Shown: in pieces, positions 19,924 through 28,818 of the stretch
Position numbering within the stretch: position 1 is the first letter of the stretch
Layout: every line of letters starts with the position of its first letter
Assembly: GCF_038967635.1 (NCBI RefSeq)
Contig: NZ_CP152413.1
Span: 4,778,001 to 4,842,000, forward strand
Source of the DNA: Bradyrhizobium sp. B124
Lineage (GTDB): Bacteria > Pseudomonadota > Alphaproteobacteria > Rhizobiales > Xanthobacteraceae
Direction: 5' to 3'
DNA: 64,000 nucleotides
Translations under genes and position numbers: made by a program
The notes under the pieces: generated by a model
What the model saw: only the letters and a program-made list of their open reading frames with translations
Told to the model about the DNA's origin: nothing
Database searches by the model: none

Positions 19924-21330
19924 ATGCAGACCCCACGAGAGCGCAACGAGCAGCGCTGGGTGCTCGGCCTCACCGCGCTGGCATCCTTCATGATGGCGCT
20001 GGACGCCATGATCATGACCACGGCCTCCGCCACCATCCGCGCCGATTTCGGCAGCGCCGTGGAGACGCTGCAATGGACCGTGAACGCCTTCAATCTGACC
20101 TTCGCGGTGCTGCTCCTGACCGGCGCGGCGCTCGGCGACCGTTTTGGTCGGCGCAGGATGTTTGCAGCCGGGATCGGCCTGTTCGTCGTGGCCTCCGCGG
20201 CCTGCGCGCTGGCCGGCGACGCCGCGGCATTGATCGCCGCGCGCGCTTTGCAGGGCGCAGGCGCGGCGCTGGTGATGCCGCTGGCGATGGCGATCCTCAG
20301 CGGCGCGTTCGGCCGCGAGGAGCGTGCCCGCGCGCTCGGCATTTTCAGCGGCATCACCGGATGCGCGCTGATCATCGGCCCCGCGATCGGCGGCTTCATC
20401 ACCGAACATCTCGGCTGGCGCTGGATCTTCTGGATCAACCTGCCGATCGGCCTCGTCGCGATTGCCCTCGTGCTGGCGCGCCTGCGCGAGAGCTTCGGGC
20501 CAACCGCGCCGCTCGACATCACCGGACTGTCGCTGGTCGCGCTCGCGGCGCTGGCACTGGTCTGGGGCCTGTTGCGCGGCAACAGCGCCGGATGGGCGAG
20601 CGCGGAAGTGACGGGTGCGCTGATCGCCGGCGCCGCGCTGGCAGCGATGTTCGTGCTGTGGGAGCTGCGTGCGGCCAGCCCGATGGTGCCGATGCGGCTG
20701 TTCGCGGCCAGACCGTTCGCGGCCGGCATCGCCGCAAGCGTGCTGTTCTATGCCGCGATGTATGGCGTGCTGTTCCTGCTGCCGCAATTCCTGCAGATCG
20801 CGCTCGGCTTCGACGCCTTCGGTGCCGGGCTACGGCTGTTGCCGTGGACGGCGACGCTGTTCGTCACGGCGCCGATCGCCGGCGCCGTGGTCAACCGGTT
20901 CGGCGAACGCACGCTTGTCGTCACCGGACTCCTGATGCAGGCGATCGGGCTCGGCTGGATCGGCGAGATCGTCACCCCGTCGATGCCCTACTCCGCGCTG
21001 GTCGCACCACTGATGCTCGCCGGCGTCGGCGTCTCGATGGCGATGCCGGCCGCGCAGAACGCGGTGCTGAGCGCGGTCGCCGTCAGCGAGATGGGCAAGG
21101 CGTCGGGCGTGTTCAACATGGGCCGTTTCCTCGGCGGGATGTTCGGCATCGCGGCACTGGTCGCGACCTTCTCCGCCAATGGCACGGCCGATTCGTCCGG
21201 ACATTTCACGAGCGGATTTGCTGCGGCGATGAGCCTTGCGGCAACGCTGTCGTTCGCCGGCGCGGTCGCGGGACTGTTCCTGCCGATGCGGCGGCGGGTC
21301 GTCGCCACGACTGCGTCGCAGGACGCGTGA
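19924..21330 (+). CDS. MFS multidrug exporter of the DHA2 (14-TM, EmrB/QacA) family
   Basis: A 468-residue major facilitator with about 14 hydrophobic segments. The motif A-like loop GDRFGRRRMFAAG follows TM2 (about residue 68) and the motif C-like GPAIGGFI is in TM5 (about residue 155). The N-terminal D-A-M-I-M-T segment replaces the usual D1 motif. A GGAG precedes the ATG by about 6 nt. It is divergent from the sigma-factor pair, so it may belong to that regulon. Substrate unknown. Confidence 0.88.
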   Translation: MQTPRERNEQRWVLGLTALASFMMALDAMIMTTASATIRADFGSAVETLQWTVNAFNLTFAVLLLTGAALGDRFGRRRMFAAGIGLFVVASAACALAGDAAALIAARALQGAGAALVMPLAMAILSGAFGREERARALGIFSGITGCALIIGPAIGGFITEHLGWRWIFWINLPIGLVAIALVLARLRESFGPTAPLDITGLSLVALAALALVWGLLRGNSAGWASAEVTGALIAGAALAAMFVLWELRAASPMVPMRLFAARPFAAGIAASVLFYAAMYGVLFLLPQFLQIALGFDAFGAGLRLLPWTATLFVTAPIAGAVVNRFGERTLVVTGLLMQAIGLGWIGEIVTPSMPYSALVAPLMLAGVGVSMAMPAAQNAVLSAVAVSEMGKASGVFNMGRFLGGMFGIAALVATFSANGTADSSGHFTSGFAAAMSLAATLSFAGAVAGLFLPMRRRVVATTASQDA

Positions 21331-21445
21331 GGCGCACAGCGATTGGGTTTCGCTATCGGGTGATCAGGCAATTCGTATTGGAATGAGGCTGCGAATGACT
21401 ACATAATCAAATGACGAAGCCGTTCGAAACCGAGGGCGACATCAG

Positions 21446-22720
21446 ATGACGCAAGCGCCGGCCAAACCTCATCGCGTGGTGATCGTCGGCGCCGGCTTCG
21501 GCGGGCTGGAAGCCGCCTTCGGCCTGTCAGGCGCGCCGGTCGAGATCACGCTGATCGATCGTCGCAACCACCATCTGTTCCAGCCGCTGCTCTATCAGGT
21601 CGCGACCGCGTCGCTTGCGACAAGCGAGATCGCGTGGCCGATCCGCTATCTCTTGCGCGACCGGCCCGAGGTGACGACGCTGTTCGCCAATGTCTGCGGC
21701 GTCGACGCTGCGAACAAGCAAGTGCAGCTCGACGACGGCGGCAGCATTCCCTATGACACGCTGATCCTCGCCACCGGTGCGCGCCACGCCTATTTCGGCC
21801 ATGACGAATGGGAGCCGTTCGCGCCAGGCCTGAAGACGCTGGAGGACGCCACCACGCTGCGGCGGCGTATCCTCGTCGCCTTCGAGCGCGCCGAGCGCGA
21901 GACTGATCCCGACAAGCGTGCGGCGTTGCTGACCTTCGTCATCATCGGCGCCGGGCCGACCGGCGTCGAGATGGCCGGCACCATCGCCGACCTCGCCAAG
22001 GACACACTGCCGCAGGACTTTCGTCACATCGACACGCGGAAGGCGCGCGTGGTGTTGATCGAGGCCGGCCCGCGCGTGCTGGCAGGATTTCCCGACGATC
22101 TCTCGGCCTATGCGCAAGCGTCGCTGGAAAAACTCGGCGTCGAGGTGATGCTGGGCGAGCCGGTCACCGAATGCTCGGCCGACGGCGTCGTGTTCGGCGG
22201 CAAGAGGCTGGAGGCGCGCACCATCGTGTGGGCCGCCGGCGTGCGCGCCTCGCGCGCCGCCGAATGGCTGAACGCGCCGGCCGACCGCGCCCATCGGCTG
22301 CAGGTCGAGCCGGATCTGACCGTGCCCGGCCATCCCGACATCTTCGCGGTCGGCGACACGGTCACGATCAAGGGTCCCGACGGCAATCCGGTGCCCGGCA
22401 TCGCGCCGGCCGCGAAGCAGGAGGGGCGCTACGTCGCCGCACTGATCAAGGCCCGGCTCGACAGCAAGACGCTGCCGCCGTTCCGCTACAAGCATGCCGG
22501 CAGCCTCGCGCAGATCGGCAAGAAGAAGGCGGTGATCGACTTCGGCTGGCTCAGGCTGCGCGGCTCACTGGCATGGTGGATTTGGGGCCTCGCCCACATC
22601 TACTTCCTGATCGGCGTGCGCCATCGGATTGCGGTGGCGATGAACTGGCTCTGGATCCACACCCGCGACCAGCGTGCCGCACGACTGATCACCCAAGGCA
22701 GCAGCAAGGTGGCGCAGTAG
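21446..22720 (+). CDS. ndh: Type II NADH:quinone oxidoreductase (NDH-2)
   Basis: A 424-residue flavoprotein with two Rossmann motifs: GAGFGGLEA at about residue 15 (FAD) and GAGPTGVEMAG at about residue 172 (NADH). It also has the FAD-closing IFAVGDT near residue 305 and an aromatic C-terminal helix region (GSLAWWIWGLAHIYFLIG) expected to sit on the membrane. It would pass electrons from NADH to quinone without pumping protons. It is monocistronic as far as can be seen. Confidence 0.92.
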   Translation: MTQAPAKPHRVVIVGAGFGGLEAAFGLSGAPVEITLIDRRNHHLFQPLLYQVATASLATSEIAWPIRYLLRDRPEVTTLFANVCGVDAANKQVQLDDGGSIPYDTLILATGARHAYFGHDEWEPFAPGLKTLEDATTLRRRILVAFERAERETDPDKRAALLTFVIIGAGPTGVEMAGTIADLAKDTLPQDFRHIDTRKARVVLIEAGPRVLAGFPDDLSAYAQASLEKLGVEVMLGEPVTECSADGVVFGGKRLEARTIVWAAGVRASRAAEWLNAPADRAHRLQVEPDLTVPGHPDIFAVGDTVTIKGPDGNPVPGIAPAAKQEGRYVAALIKARLDSKTLPPFRYKHAGSLAQIGKKKAVIDFGWLRLRGSLAWWIWGLAHIYFLIGVRHRIAVAMNWLWIHTRDQRAARLITQGSSKVAQ

Positions 22721-22752
22721 GCCTCGCGGGTCACGCGCACTCACTCTATCTC

Positions 22753-22856
22753 CGTCATCCTGAGAGCGCGGCACGCGCGTCTCGATGGATCGACGGCCCG
22801 GCTGGTGGCCGATTCATCCTTCGAGGCTCGCTACGCTCGCACCTCAGCGATGACGG
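22753..22856. repeat. Palindromic repeat, CGTCATCCTGAG family
   Basis: CGTCATCCTGAGAGC on the left and GCACCTCAGCGATGACGG on the right, with internal TCATCCTTCGAGGCTCGC. It fills most of the ndh-tannase gap. Same family as 2692, 12051 and 12448. Confidence 0.82.
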
Positions 22857-22939
22857 AACTGCGTTCAACCATTGTGCGGCAAGGCCGCGCGTGAAATACT
22901 TGCCCTGGCAACAATAACAATCCGGGCGGAGAGGAAACA

Positions 22940-24604
22940 ATGCAGATCGATGCGCGCGCATGGGCGTTCGCGGCTTCGCTTGTCACGTTGATGTCGTGCG
23001 CTTCGGCCGCGTTCGCGACGGAGATGACTGGTGACCCCGCGACAACCTGCAGCGGCCTTGCCGGTCCCGCCGACGGCGCCGTCAAGATCGATGCAGCGAC
23101 GCTGCAAACACCGACGCCGCTCGCGATCGCCGAGAAGGCGCCGACGCTCGCAGCGCGTATCATCCCGGCCAATCCCGCCTTCTGCAAGGCGCTCGGGCAG
23201 ATCACGCCGACCGATCCTGCCGCGCCGCCGATCAAGTTCGAGGTCAACTTGCCCGTCGAGTGGAACGGCCGTTCGCTGCAATATGGCGGCGGCGGCTTCA
23301 ACGGCGTGCTGATATCAGGCCTCGGCCTGCCGCCGGCCTATCCATTCGACAAGGCCTCGCCGCTGGCGCTCGGCTTCGTCACCGTCGGCACCGATTCCGG
23401 CCACGAGCAGAAGCCCGGCGAGCCGCCGCAGCTGTTCGCGCTCAACGACGAGGCGTTCGAGAATTTTTCGCACAAGGCCTACAGGAAGGTGCGCGACGCC
23501 GCGCGGGCGCTGACGGTCCGCGCCTACGGCAAGCCGCCGACGAAGATGTATTTCATGGGATCGTCCGAAGGCGGTCGTGAGGCGCTGACCATGGCGCAGC
23601 GTTACCCCGACGATTTCGACGGCATCTTCGCGCGCGTTCCCGTGATCAACTGGGTCGGGTTGCAGCATGCCGGCACCCGCTCCGGCCTCGTGACGATGGG
23701 CGACGGCTGGATCAGGCCGGCGCAGGTCAAGCTCGTGGCCGACGCCGTGCTGAAGGCCTGCGACACGCAGGACGGCTCCGACGACGCGCTGGTGCAGGAT
23801 CCCGTCGGCTGCAAGTCCGCGTTCAAGCCGGCCATGCTGGCATGCGCCGCGGGGCAGAGCGGCGACGACTGCCTGACCGACAAGCAGATTGCGGCGATCG
23901 AGACGCTGCATGCGTCGTATAAATTCTCGTTCCCGCTCGCCAACGGCCTCGACGACTATCCGGGCTGGGGCGTGTCGGGCGAGAATACGCCGGCGTTCGG
24001 CCCGACCGGCGGCTGGAAGGCCTGGTGGCTCGGCGCCACGGCGCCGGCGCAGCCGCCGGCTCCGACCAACGGCATCGCCTGGATCTACGGCGCCGGCGGC
24101 ATTCAGTACGTTTTCGCCCGCGACCCGAAACTCGACGTCACGACCTACAAGCCCGAGGACCACAAGGCGCGCGTGCTGGAGGTCTCCGCGCTGATGGATT
24201 CCACCGATCCGGACCTCACGCGCTTCCACGCCCACGGCGGCAAGCTCGTGATCCTCGAACACATGTCCGACTACGCGCAAAGCCCCTATGCCGGGATCCG
24301 CTACTTCGAGAACGTCGAAAAGACGCTCGGCAAGGACAAGGTCGCGGAGTTCGCCCGGCTCTACACCGCCCCCGGCGTCGACCATGTCGGCTCCGGCGCA
24401 CCCGCCAATGTCGACATGCTGGCCGTGCTGGTCGACTGGGTCGAGAACGGCAAGGCGCCCGGCGATCTCGACGTGCGCGAGCAGAAAGCCGAGGCGCCGT
24501 CCTTCGACACAGTCCGCGCGCTGCCATTGTGCCGCTGGCCGACATGGCCGCATTACAAGGCAGGGCCGCTCACCGCGGCGGCGAGTTTTGCTTGCGCGCC
24601 GTGA
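22940..24604 (+). CDS. Secreted tannase/feruloyl esterase-family hydrolase
   Basis: A 554-residue exported hydrolase. A signal peptide ends at ASAAFA-TE (about residue 28). The nucleophile motif GSSEGGRE is at about residue 206 and a late VDHVGSG supplies the histidine. Paired cysteines are spread through the mature chain, as in this family. It would release phenolic acids (gallate, ferulate, coumarate) from esters in the periplasm, which suits the feruloyl-CoA synthase at 31060. A GGAGAGG site lies before the ATG. Confidence 0.88.
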   Translation: MQIDARAWAFAASLVTLMSCASAAFATEMTGDPATTCSGLAGPADGAVKIDAATLQTPTPLAIAEKAPTLAARIIPANPAFCKALGQITPTDPAAPPIKFEVNLPVEWNGRSLQYGGGGFNGVLISGLGLPPAYPFDKASPLALGFVTVGTDSGHEQKPGEPPQLFALNDEAFENFSHKAYRKVRDAARALTVRAYGKPPTKMYFMGSSEGGREALTMAQRYPDDFDGIFARVPVINWVGLQHAGTRSGLVTMGDGWIRPAQVKLVADAVLKACDTQDGSDDALVQDPVGCKSAFKPAMLACAAGQSGDDCLTDKQIAAIETLHASYKFSFPLANGLDDYPGWGVSGENTPAFGPTGGWKAWWLGATAPAQPPAPTNGIAWIYGAGGIQYVFARDPKLDVTTYKPEDHKARVLEVSALMDSTDPDLTRFHAHGGKLVILEHMSDYAQSPYAGIRYFENVEKTLGKDKVAEFARLYTAPGVDHVGSGAPANVDMLAVLVDWVENGKAPGDLDVREQKAEAPSFDTVRALPLCRWPTWPHYKAGPLTAAASFACAP

Positions 24605-24675
24605 GGTAGGCTTCGTCACAACTTCGGATTGTCGCTCTGCTTGTGCCGAGCGAGCGCAGCGGCGCATGCGGCGAT

Positions 24676-24697
24676 GGCGGAGCCCCGCGGCTCCGCC
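24676..24697. terminator. Strong hairpin after the tannase gene
   Basis: GGCGGAGCC-CCGC-GGCTCCGCC is a perfect 9-bp stem with a 4-nt loop, 72 bp after the tannase stop. No T-tract follows, so it may be a Rho-dependent end or mRNA-stabilising structure. Confidence 0.45.
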
Positions 24698-24838
24698 AGC
24701 GGGACTACCCCCTCTTAGCCAGCAGCACTGCCGTATCGCGGCGCGCGGGCAGCTCTCATCGATAGTTGATGTGCTACACCATCGCGGTCCCGGCTGGCCG
24801 AGACAGATCTTCAACAATGACTTTAAGGAGGGAATGCA

Positions 24839-25291
24839 ATGCGAATGTCTTCCGCCTTATATCTGTTCATTGCGTTGCTCGCGATGCCTGCGACCGCGAC
24901 CGCTGGCGATGAAAGTCTGAAGCAACAGTTCGAGAAGGTCGCGGCAACCTATGCCGACAGCTTCAACAAGCAGAATGGTGCCGGAATCGCTGCGCTCTAT
25001 GCGCCCGGCGGGATGGTGGTCAATGCGACCGGGTCACACACCGACATCGTCCAGACCTATGAGGGCATGTTCAAGGCCGGCTTCAACCACAATGAAATAA
25101 CGGTGGACGAGGCCCTGCCGTTGGGAACCGATACGGCTATCGCGACGGGCGAATATCACATCACCGGCAAGAACCAGAATGGCGAGCCGCTTGATGTGGT
25201 TGGCCGCTGGACCGGGGCGTATGTCAACCAGGGCGGAAATTGGAAGATCCGGATGGTGTCGGCCTTCCCGAAGGCGCCTCCGGCGAAATAG
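24839..25291 (+). CDS. Exported small NTF2/SnoaL-like (DUF4440-type) protein
   Basis: A 150-residue protein with a signal peptide (MRMSSALYLFIALLAMPATATA, cleavage before GDES) and an NTF2-like domain (FEKVAATYADSFNKQNGAGIAALYAPGG). Such domains bind small ligands or act as isomerases, and no active-site residues can be assigned. An AAGGAGGG site lies 6 nt before the ATG. It stands alone between the tannase and the AraC regulator. Confidence 0.75.
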   Translation: MRMSSALYLFIALLAMPATATAGDESLKQQFEKVAATYADSFNKQNGAGIAALYAPGGMVVNATGSHTDIVQTYEGMFKAGFNHNEITVDEALPLGTDTAIATGEYHITGKNQNGEPLDVVGRWTGAYVNQGGNWKIRMVSAFPKAPPAK

Positions 25292-25448
25292 TGTCTTCAG
25301 TGATGCACGCAGCAAAGGGTGCTGCTGATCTCGGATCGCCTCTCGCCTTGAGCGCGAGGCGGGCCGCATGAAGCGAGGCGGAATGCGAACCGGTCGACGA
25401 GTGGCGATCGCTCCGTGCCGCCCCGCAGCTGCGCTGGTGGATACAGCG

Positions 25449-26399
25449 TCAGCCCATCACCTGATGCGGCGAGCGGCCGAACGCGGCCTTGAAGGCGCGG
25501 CTGAAATGCGAGACGTCGCTGAAGCCGAAGCTGAGCGCCGCATCGGTGACATGGCTGAAGCGCCGTTCGGCCAGCGCCTGATAGGCGCCGGCGAGGCGCT
25601 GCTGCCACAGCCAGCGGATCGGCGTCGTGCCTTCGCGCGCGAACAGGCGATTGAGCGTGCGCGGCGCCATGTTCTGCGCGGTGGCGATCGTATCAAGATC
25701 GAGCTCGGGATCGTCGAGATTAGCCACGATATAAGCCTTGACCCGCGCCAGCCGTTCGTCGCCGCGCTGCGGCACGTCGTCCGTCAGCTCGGTCTGCAGC
25801 GTGGTCGCGAAGATATCGAGCACTGAGGCGCCAAGCCTTATCGCAGCAGGCCCGGCCTCGTCATCGAGGCGCGTCAGCCGACGGATCAACGATCCCGCCA
25901 GCGCGCCCACTTTCGAAGCGTTGCCGACCCGCCGTGCCGTCAACCGCTGCGCATCCGGCAGACGCGCGAGCAGCAGCGGCCGCGGGATCGACACCATGAT
26001 CGAACGCGCACTCGGGGCGAATTCCAGCGTGAACGGCTGCGCCTGGTCATGCAGCATGAGATCGCCCCGGCGCATGCGCACCTCGCGTCCGCCTTGCGCG
26101 AAGCTGACCTCGCCGCGCAAGGTGAGCCACAGCATGAAATAATCGCGCGGGTCCCTTCGGACATCGCTCGCGCTGCGCATCACCCGGATGCGGTCGGCAG
26201 CCGGTGTCGACGACCAGATGTCGTTGATCGCGAGCGGCCCGAAATGGCGGATCGAGATCGCTGCCTGAAATGCCTCGTCCGCGACGCGGCGGCATTCGGT
26301 CAGCGAGAATTCGCGGCAGGTGACGTGATGCCAGCGGTCAAAGCTGTCACCCGGCGCGACAAGCGTTTGCGCGACAACTATGTGATCTGGGATCTGCAT
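25449..26399 (-). CDS. AraC-family transcriptional regulator
   Basis: A 316-residue regulator: an N-terminal cupin-like sensor of the AraC_binding_2 type (about 30-190) and a C-terminal double helix-turn-helix (about 215-315, with LDTIATAQNMAPRTLNRLF and ALSFGFSDVSHFSRAFKAAFG). The frame extends far upstream across the divergent isochorismatase gene, but MQIPDH is the start, with AAGG a few bases before it. It is divergent from the isochorismatase-like hydrolase and probably regulates it. Confidence 0.9.
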   Translation of the reverse strand: MQIPDHIVVAQTLVAPGDSFDRWHHVTCREFSLTECRRVADEAFQAAISIRHFGPLAINDIWSSTPAADRIRVMRSASDVRRDPRDYFMLWLTLRGEVSFAQGGREVRMRRGDLMLHDQAQPFTLEFAPSARSIMVSIPRPLLLARLPDAQRLTARRVGNASKVGALAGSLIRRLTRLDDEAGPAAIRLGASVLDIFATTLQTELTDDVPQRGDERLARVKAYIVANLDDPELDLDTIATAQNMAPRTLNRLFAREGTTPIRWLWQQRLAGAYQALAERRFSHVTDAALSFGFSDVSHFSRAFKAAFGRSPHQVMG

Positions 26400-26549
26400 C
26401 GGACCTTGCTCCCGCCCAACCCGGCAGCGGGATATTCTGCGTCCGGCCCCCGCTTCTGGCAAGCAGAGTCCAGCGACTGGCCAGCGCAGCCAAGAACGGC
26501 TGCCGTCACGGATGTAGAAAAGGTCTCCCTTCAGGAGAGGAGACACCAC

Positions 26550-27209
26550 ATGGGCTACCAGTGCGACATCATCGAACCGGCGCGAACCGTCATGATCGTG
26601 GTCGACATGCAGAACGATTTCGTGGCCGAGGGCGCCAAGCTGCGTTCGGCGCAGGCCGCCGCCATGGTGCCGCGGCTGGCGCAGACGCTGAAGGCCTGCC
26701 GCGACAAGGGCATCCGCGTCATCTACACCGCCCATGTGCATCGCCGCGACGGCAGCGACATGGGGCTCTATGACGATCTCTATTCGCCGATCGCCGATCG
26801 CTCGTCGCTGGTCGACGGCACCGAAGGCGTCCAGATCTTCAACGACCTTGCGCCCGCACCGGGCGAGCACGTCATCAAGAAGCACCGCTACAGCGCGTTC
26901 TTCGCCACCGACCTCGACCTCATCCTGCGCGAATGGGGCATCACGACGGTCATCATTTCGGGGACGACGACCGAGAACTGCTGCCACGCCACCGCGCGCG
27001 ACGCCATGTTCCACAACTACAAGGTCGTGTTCCTGTCGGATGCGACGGGCACGTTCGACTATCCGGATGTCGGCCAGGGCGCCCTGTCCGCCGAAGAAGT
27101 GCACCGCGCCACGCTGACGATCCTCGCATTCTCGACCGCGCATGTGATGACGGCGGCCGAGATGCTGGGGCGAGTGAAGGCCGGTGATGGAGCTGCGAAG
27201 GCTGCATAG
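26550..27209 (+). CDS. Isochorismatase-family cysteine hydrolase
   Basis: A 219-residue cysteine hydrolase. The triad is visible: Asp in VVDMQNDF (about residue 20), Lys in IKKHRYSAF (about 111) and Cys in TTTENCCHATARDA (about 146). This group includes nicotinamidases, N-carbamoylsarcosine amidases and biuret/ureidoacrylate hydrolases, so a small amide is the likely substrate. The start follows an AGGAGAGGAGA site; a longer upstream frame overlaps the AraC gene and is not used. Confidence 0.88.
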   Translation: MGYQCDIIEPARTVMIVVDMQNDFVAEGAKLRSAQAAAMVPRLAQTLKACRDKGIRVIYTAHVHRRDGSDMGLYDDLYSPIADRSSLVDGTEGVQIFNDLAPAPGEHVIKKHRYSAFFATDLDLILREWGITTVIISGTTTENCCHATARDAMFHNYKVVFLSDATGTFDYPDVGQGALSAEEVHRATLTILAFSTAHVMTAAEMLGRVKAGDGAAKAA

Positions 27210-27239
27210 TTAGTCGCGAACAGCACGCCGCACGTTTGG

Positions 27240-27530
27240 TCAGCCTCTCCCCTCGTGGGAGAGGCCGGAACGCATGATGCGAAGCGAAATGCGATCCGGG
27301 TGATGGGTTGCGGTCTCTCCATCCAGTACGCCGCATCGAGAGTCCTCTTGCCTGTCACCCTCCCCTGGAGGGGGAGGGTCGGATCGCAACGAGCGAAGCG
27401 ACGTGCGAGCCGGGGTGGGGTGATCTCTCAACACGGGCACTGTTCGACTGGAGGGACTTCACCCCACCTCGGTTTGCATTTCATGCAAACCGATCCTCCC
27501 CCTCCAGGGGAGGATGTGGTCGCGTCCGCG
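27240..27530. repeat. Palindromic repeat cluster, CCCTCCCCTGGAGGGGGAGGG family
   Basis: The 331-bp gap between convergent genes holds a partial element with CTCCCCTCGTGGGAGAG (27245-27262) and a full element from 27357 (CACCCTCCCCTGGAGGGGGA) to about 27523 (the inverse TCCCCCTCCAGGGGAGG). The inner arms GGGGTGGGGTG / CACCCCACC pair, and a GGTTTGCATTTCATGCAAACC hairpin lies at about 27470-27490. It is related in style to family B. No gene is seen here. Confidence 0.8.
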
Positions 27531-27540
27531 GCAGCGATCC

Positions 27541-28767
27541 TCACTTCACCAGCGCGCAGCCGCCGTCGGCCAGCGGCCGGAAGGCCTGATCGGCCGGGAT
27601 GGTCGCGATCAGCTTGTAGTAGTCGTAGGGATACTTCGACTCCTCCGGCTTCTTCACCTCGAACAGGTACATCGGGTGGATGACGCGGCCGTCCTGGCGG
27701 ATCGTGGTCTCGCCGAACAGCCTGTCCTTGCCCTTGAAGGTCTTCATCTGCGGCACCACGACCTTGGCGTCGTCGCTGCCGGTCGCGGCAACCGCGTTGA
27801 GATAGGCGAGCGTCGAGGCATAGACGCCGGCCTGGTTGCCGCTCGGCATCTTGCCGTTCATGCCGGGCCGTGCGGCGAAGCGTTTTGCGAACGCGCGGGT
27901 GTCGTCGTTCATGTCCCAGTAAAAGGCCTCGAGCAGTTGCAGGCCCTGCGCGACCTTCAGGCCCATGCCGTGGACGTCGTTCACGAACAGCAGGAACGCC
28001 ACCATGGTCTGGCCGCCCTCCTGAATGCCGAACTCGGCCGCCTGCTTCACCGCGTTGATGGTGTCGCCGCCGGCATTGGCGAGCCCGATCACCTTTGCTT
28101 TCGAGTTCTGCGCCTGCAGCAGGAAGGACGCGAAGTCCGACGTGCCGAGCGGATGCTTGCTCGATCCCAGCACCTTGCCGCCGAGCTTCTCGATGTAGTT
28201 CGTCGCCTCAGCTTCGATGCCCTTGCCGAGTGCGTAGTCGACGGTCACAAAGTACCAGTCCTTGCCGCCGCGCTGCATCATCGCGGCCGCGGTGGTGTTG
28301 CCGGTCGCCCAGGCGTCGTTGACCCATTGAATGGTGTTCGGCGAGCAGGCCTTGCCGGTGAGGTCGGAGCTTGCGGTCGACGACGCCAGGAACGTCATCC
28401 TGGAGTCGCGCAACACGGTGTTGATGGCGAGCCCGACCGCCGAGTTCGGCACGTCGACGATGGCGTCGACGCCTTCGACATCGAGCCATTTGCGCGCGAT
28501 CGCGGATCCAACGTCAGCCTTGTTCTGGTGATCGGCATAGACGATCTCGACCTTGATGCCCTTGCCGCCGCCGTTGAAATCTTCCGCCGCCATCCGCGCG
28601 GCTTCCACCGAGCCCATGCCGTTGGTGTCCTGGAAGATGCCGGAAATGTCGTTGAGCACGCCGACGCGCACGACATTGTCGGAAATCTCCGCACGCGCGC
28701 TGCCCGCGGCGCAGGCCAATGCCAGCGCAAGTCCGATCCCAAATCGCCCAACCCCAAAGCCCCTCAT
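27541..28767 (-). CDS. Orphan LivK-type ABC transporter substrate-binding protein
   Basis: A 408-residue type I periplasmic binding protein with a signal peptide (cleavage near SARA-EISD) and the start VRVGVLNDISGIFQDTNG. No permease or ATPase lies next to it. It is downstream of the P450 gene on the same strand (51 bp), so it may deliver an aromatic acid to a shared Liv-type channel. A GGAGGGG site precedes the ATG. Confidence 0.88.
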   Translation of the reverse strand: MRGFGVGRFGIGLALALACAAGSARAEISDNVVRVGVLNDISGIFQDTNGMGSVEAARMAAEDFNGGGKGIKVEIVYADHQNKADVGSAIARKWLDVEGVDAIVDVPNSAVGLAINTVLRDSRMTFLASSTASSDLTGKACSPNTIQWVNDAWATGNTTAAAMMQRGGKDWYFVTVDYALGKGIEAEATNYIEKLGGKVLGSSKHPLGTSDFASFLLQAQNSKAKVIGLANAGGDTINAVKQAAEFGIQEGGQTMVAFLLFVNDVHGMGLKVAQGLQLLEAFYWDMNDDTRAFAKRFAARPGMNGKMPSGNQAGVYASTLAYLNAVAATGSDDAKVVVPQMKTFKGKDRLFGETTIRQDGRVIHPMYLFEVKKPEESKYPYDYYKLIATIPADQAFRPLADGGCALVK

Positions 28768-28818
28768 CGTATCCCCTCCTATGTTTCAACCAACCTAATG
28801 GCGGTCTTGAGCGTCTCA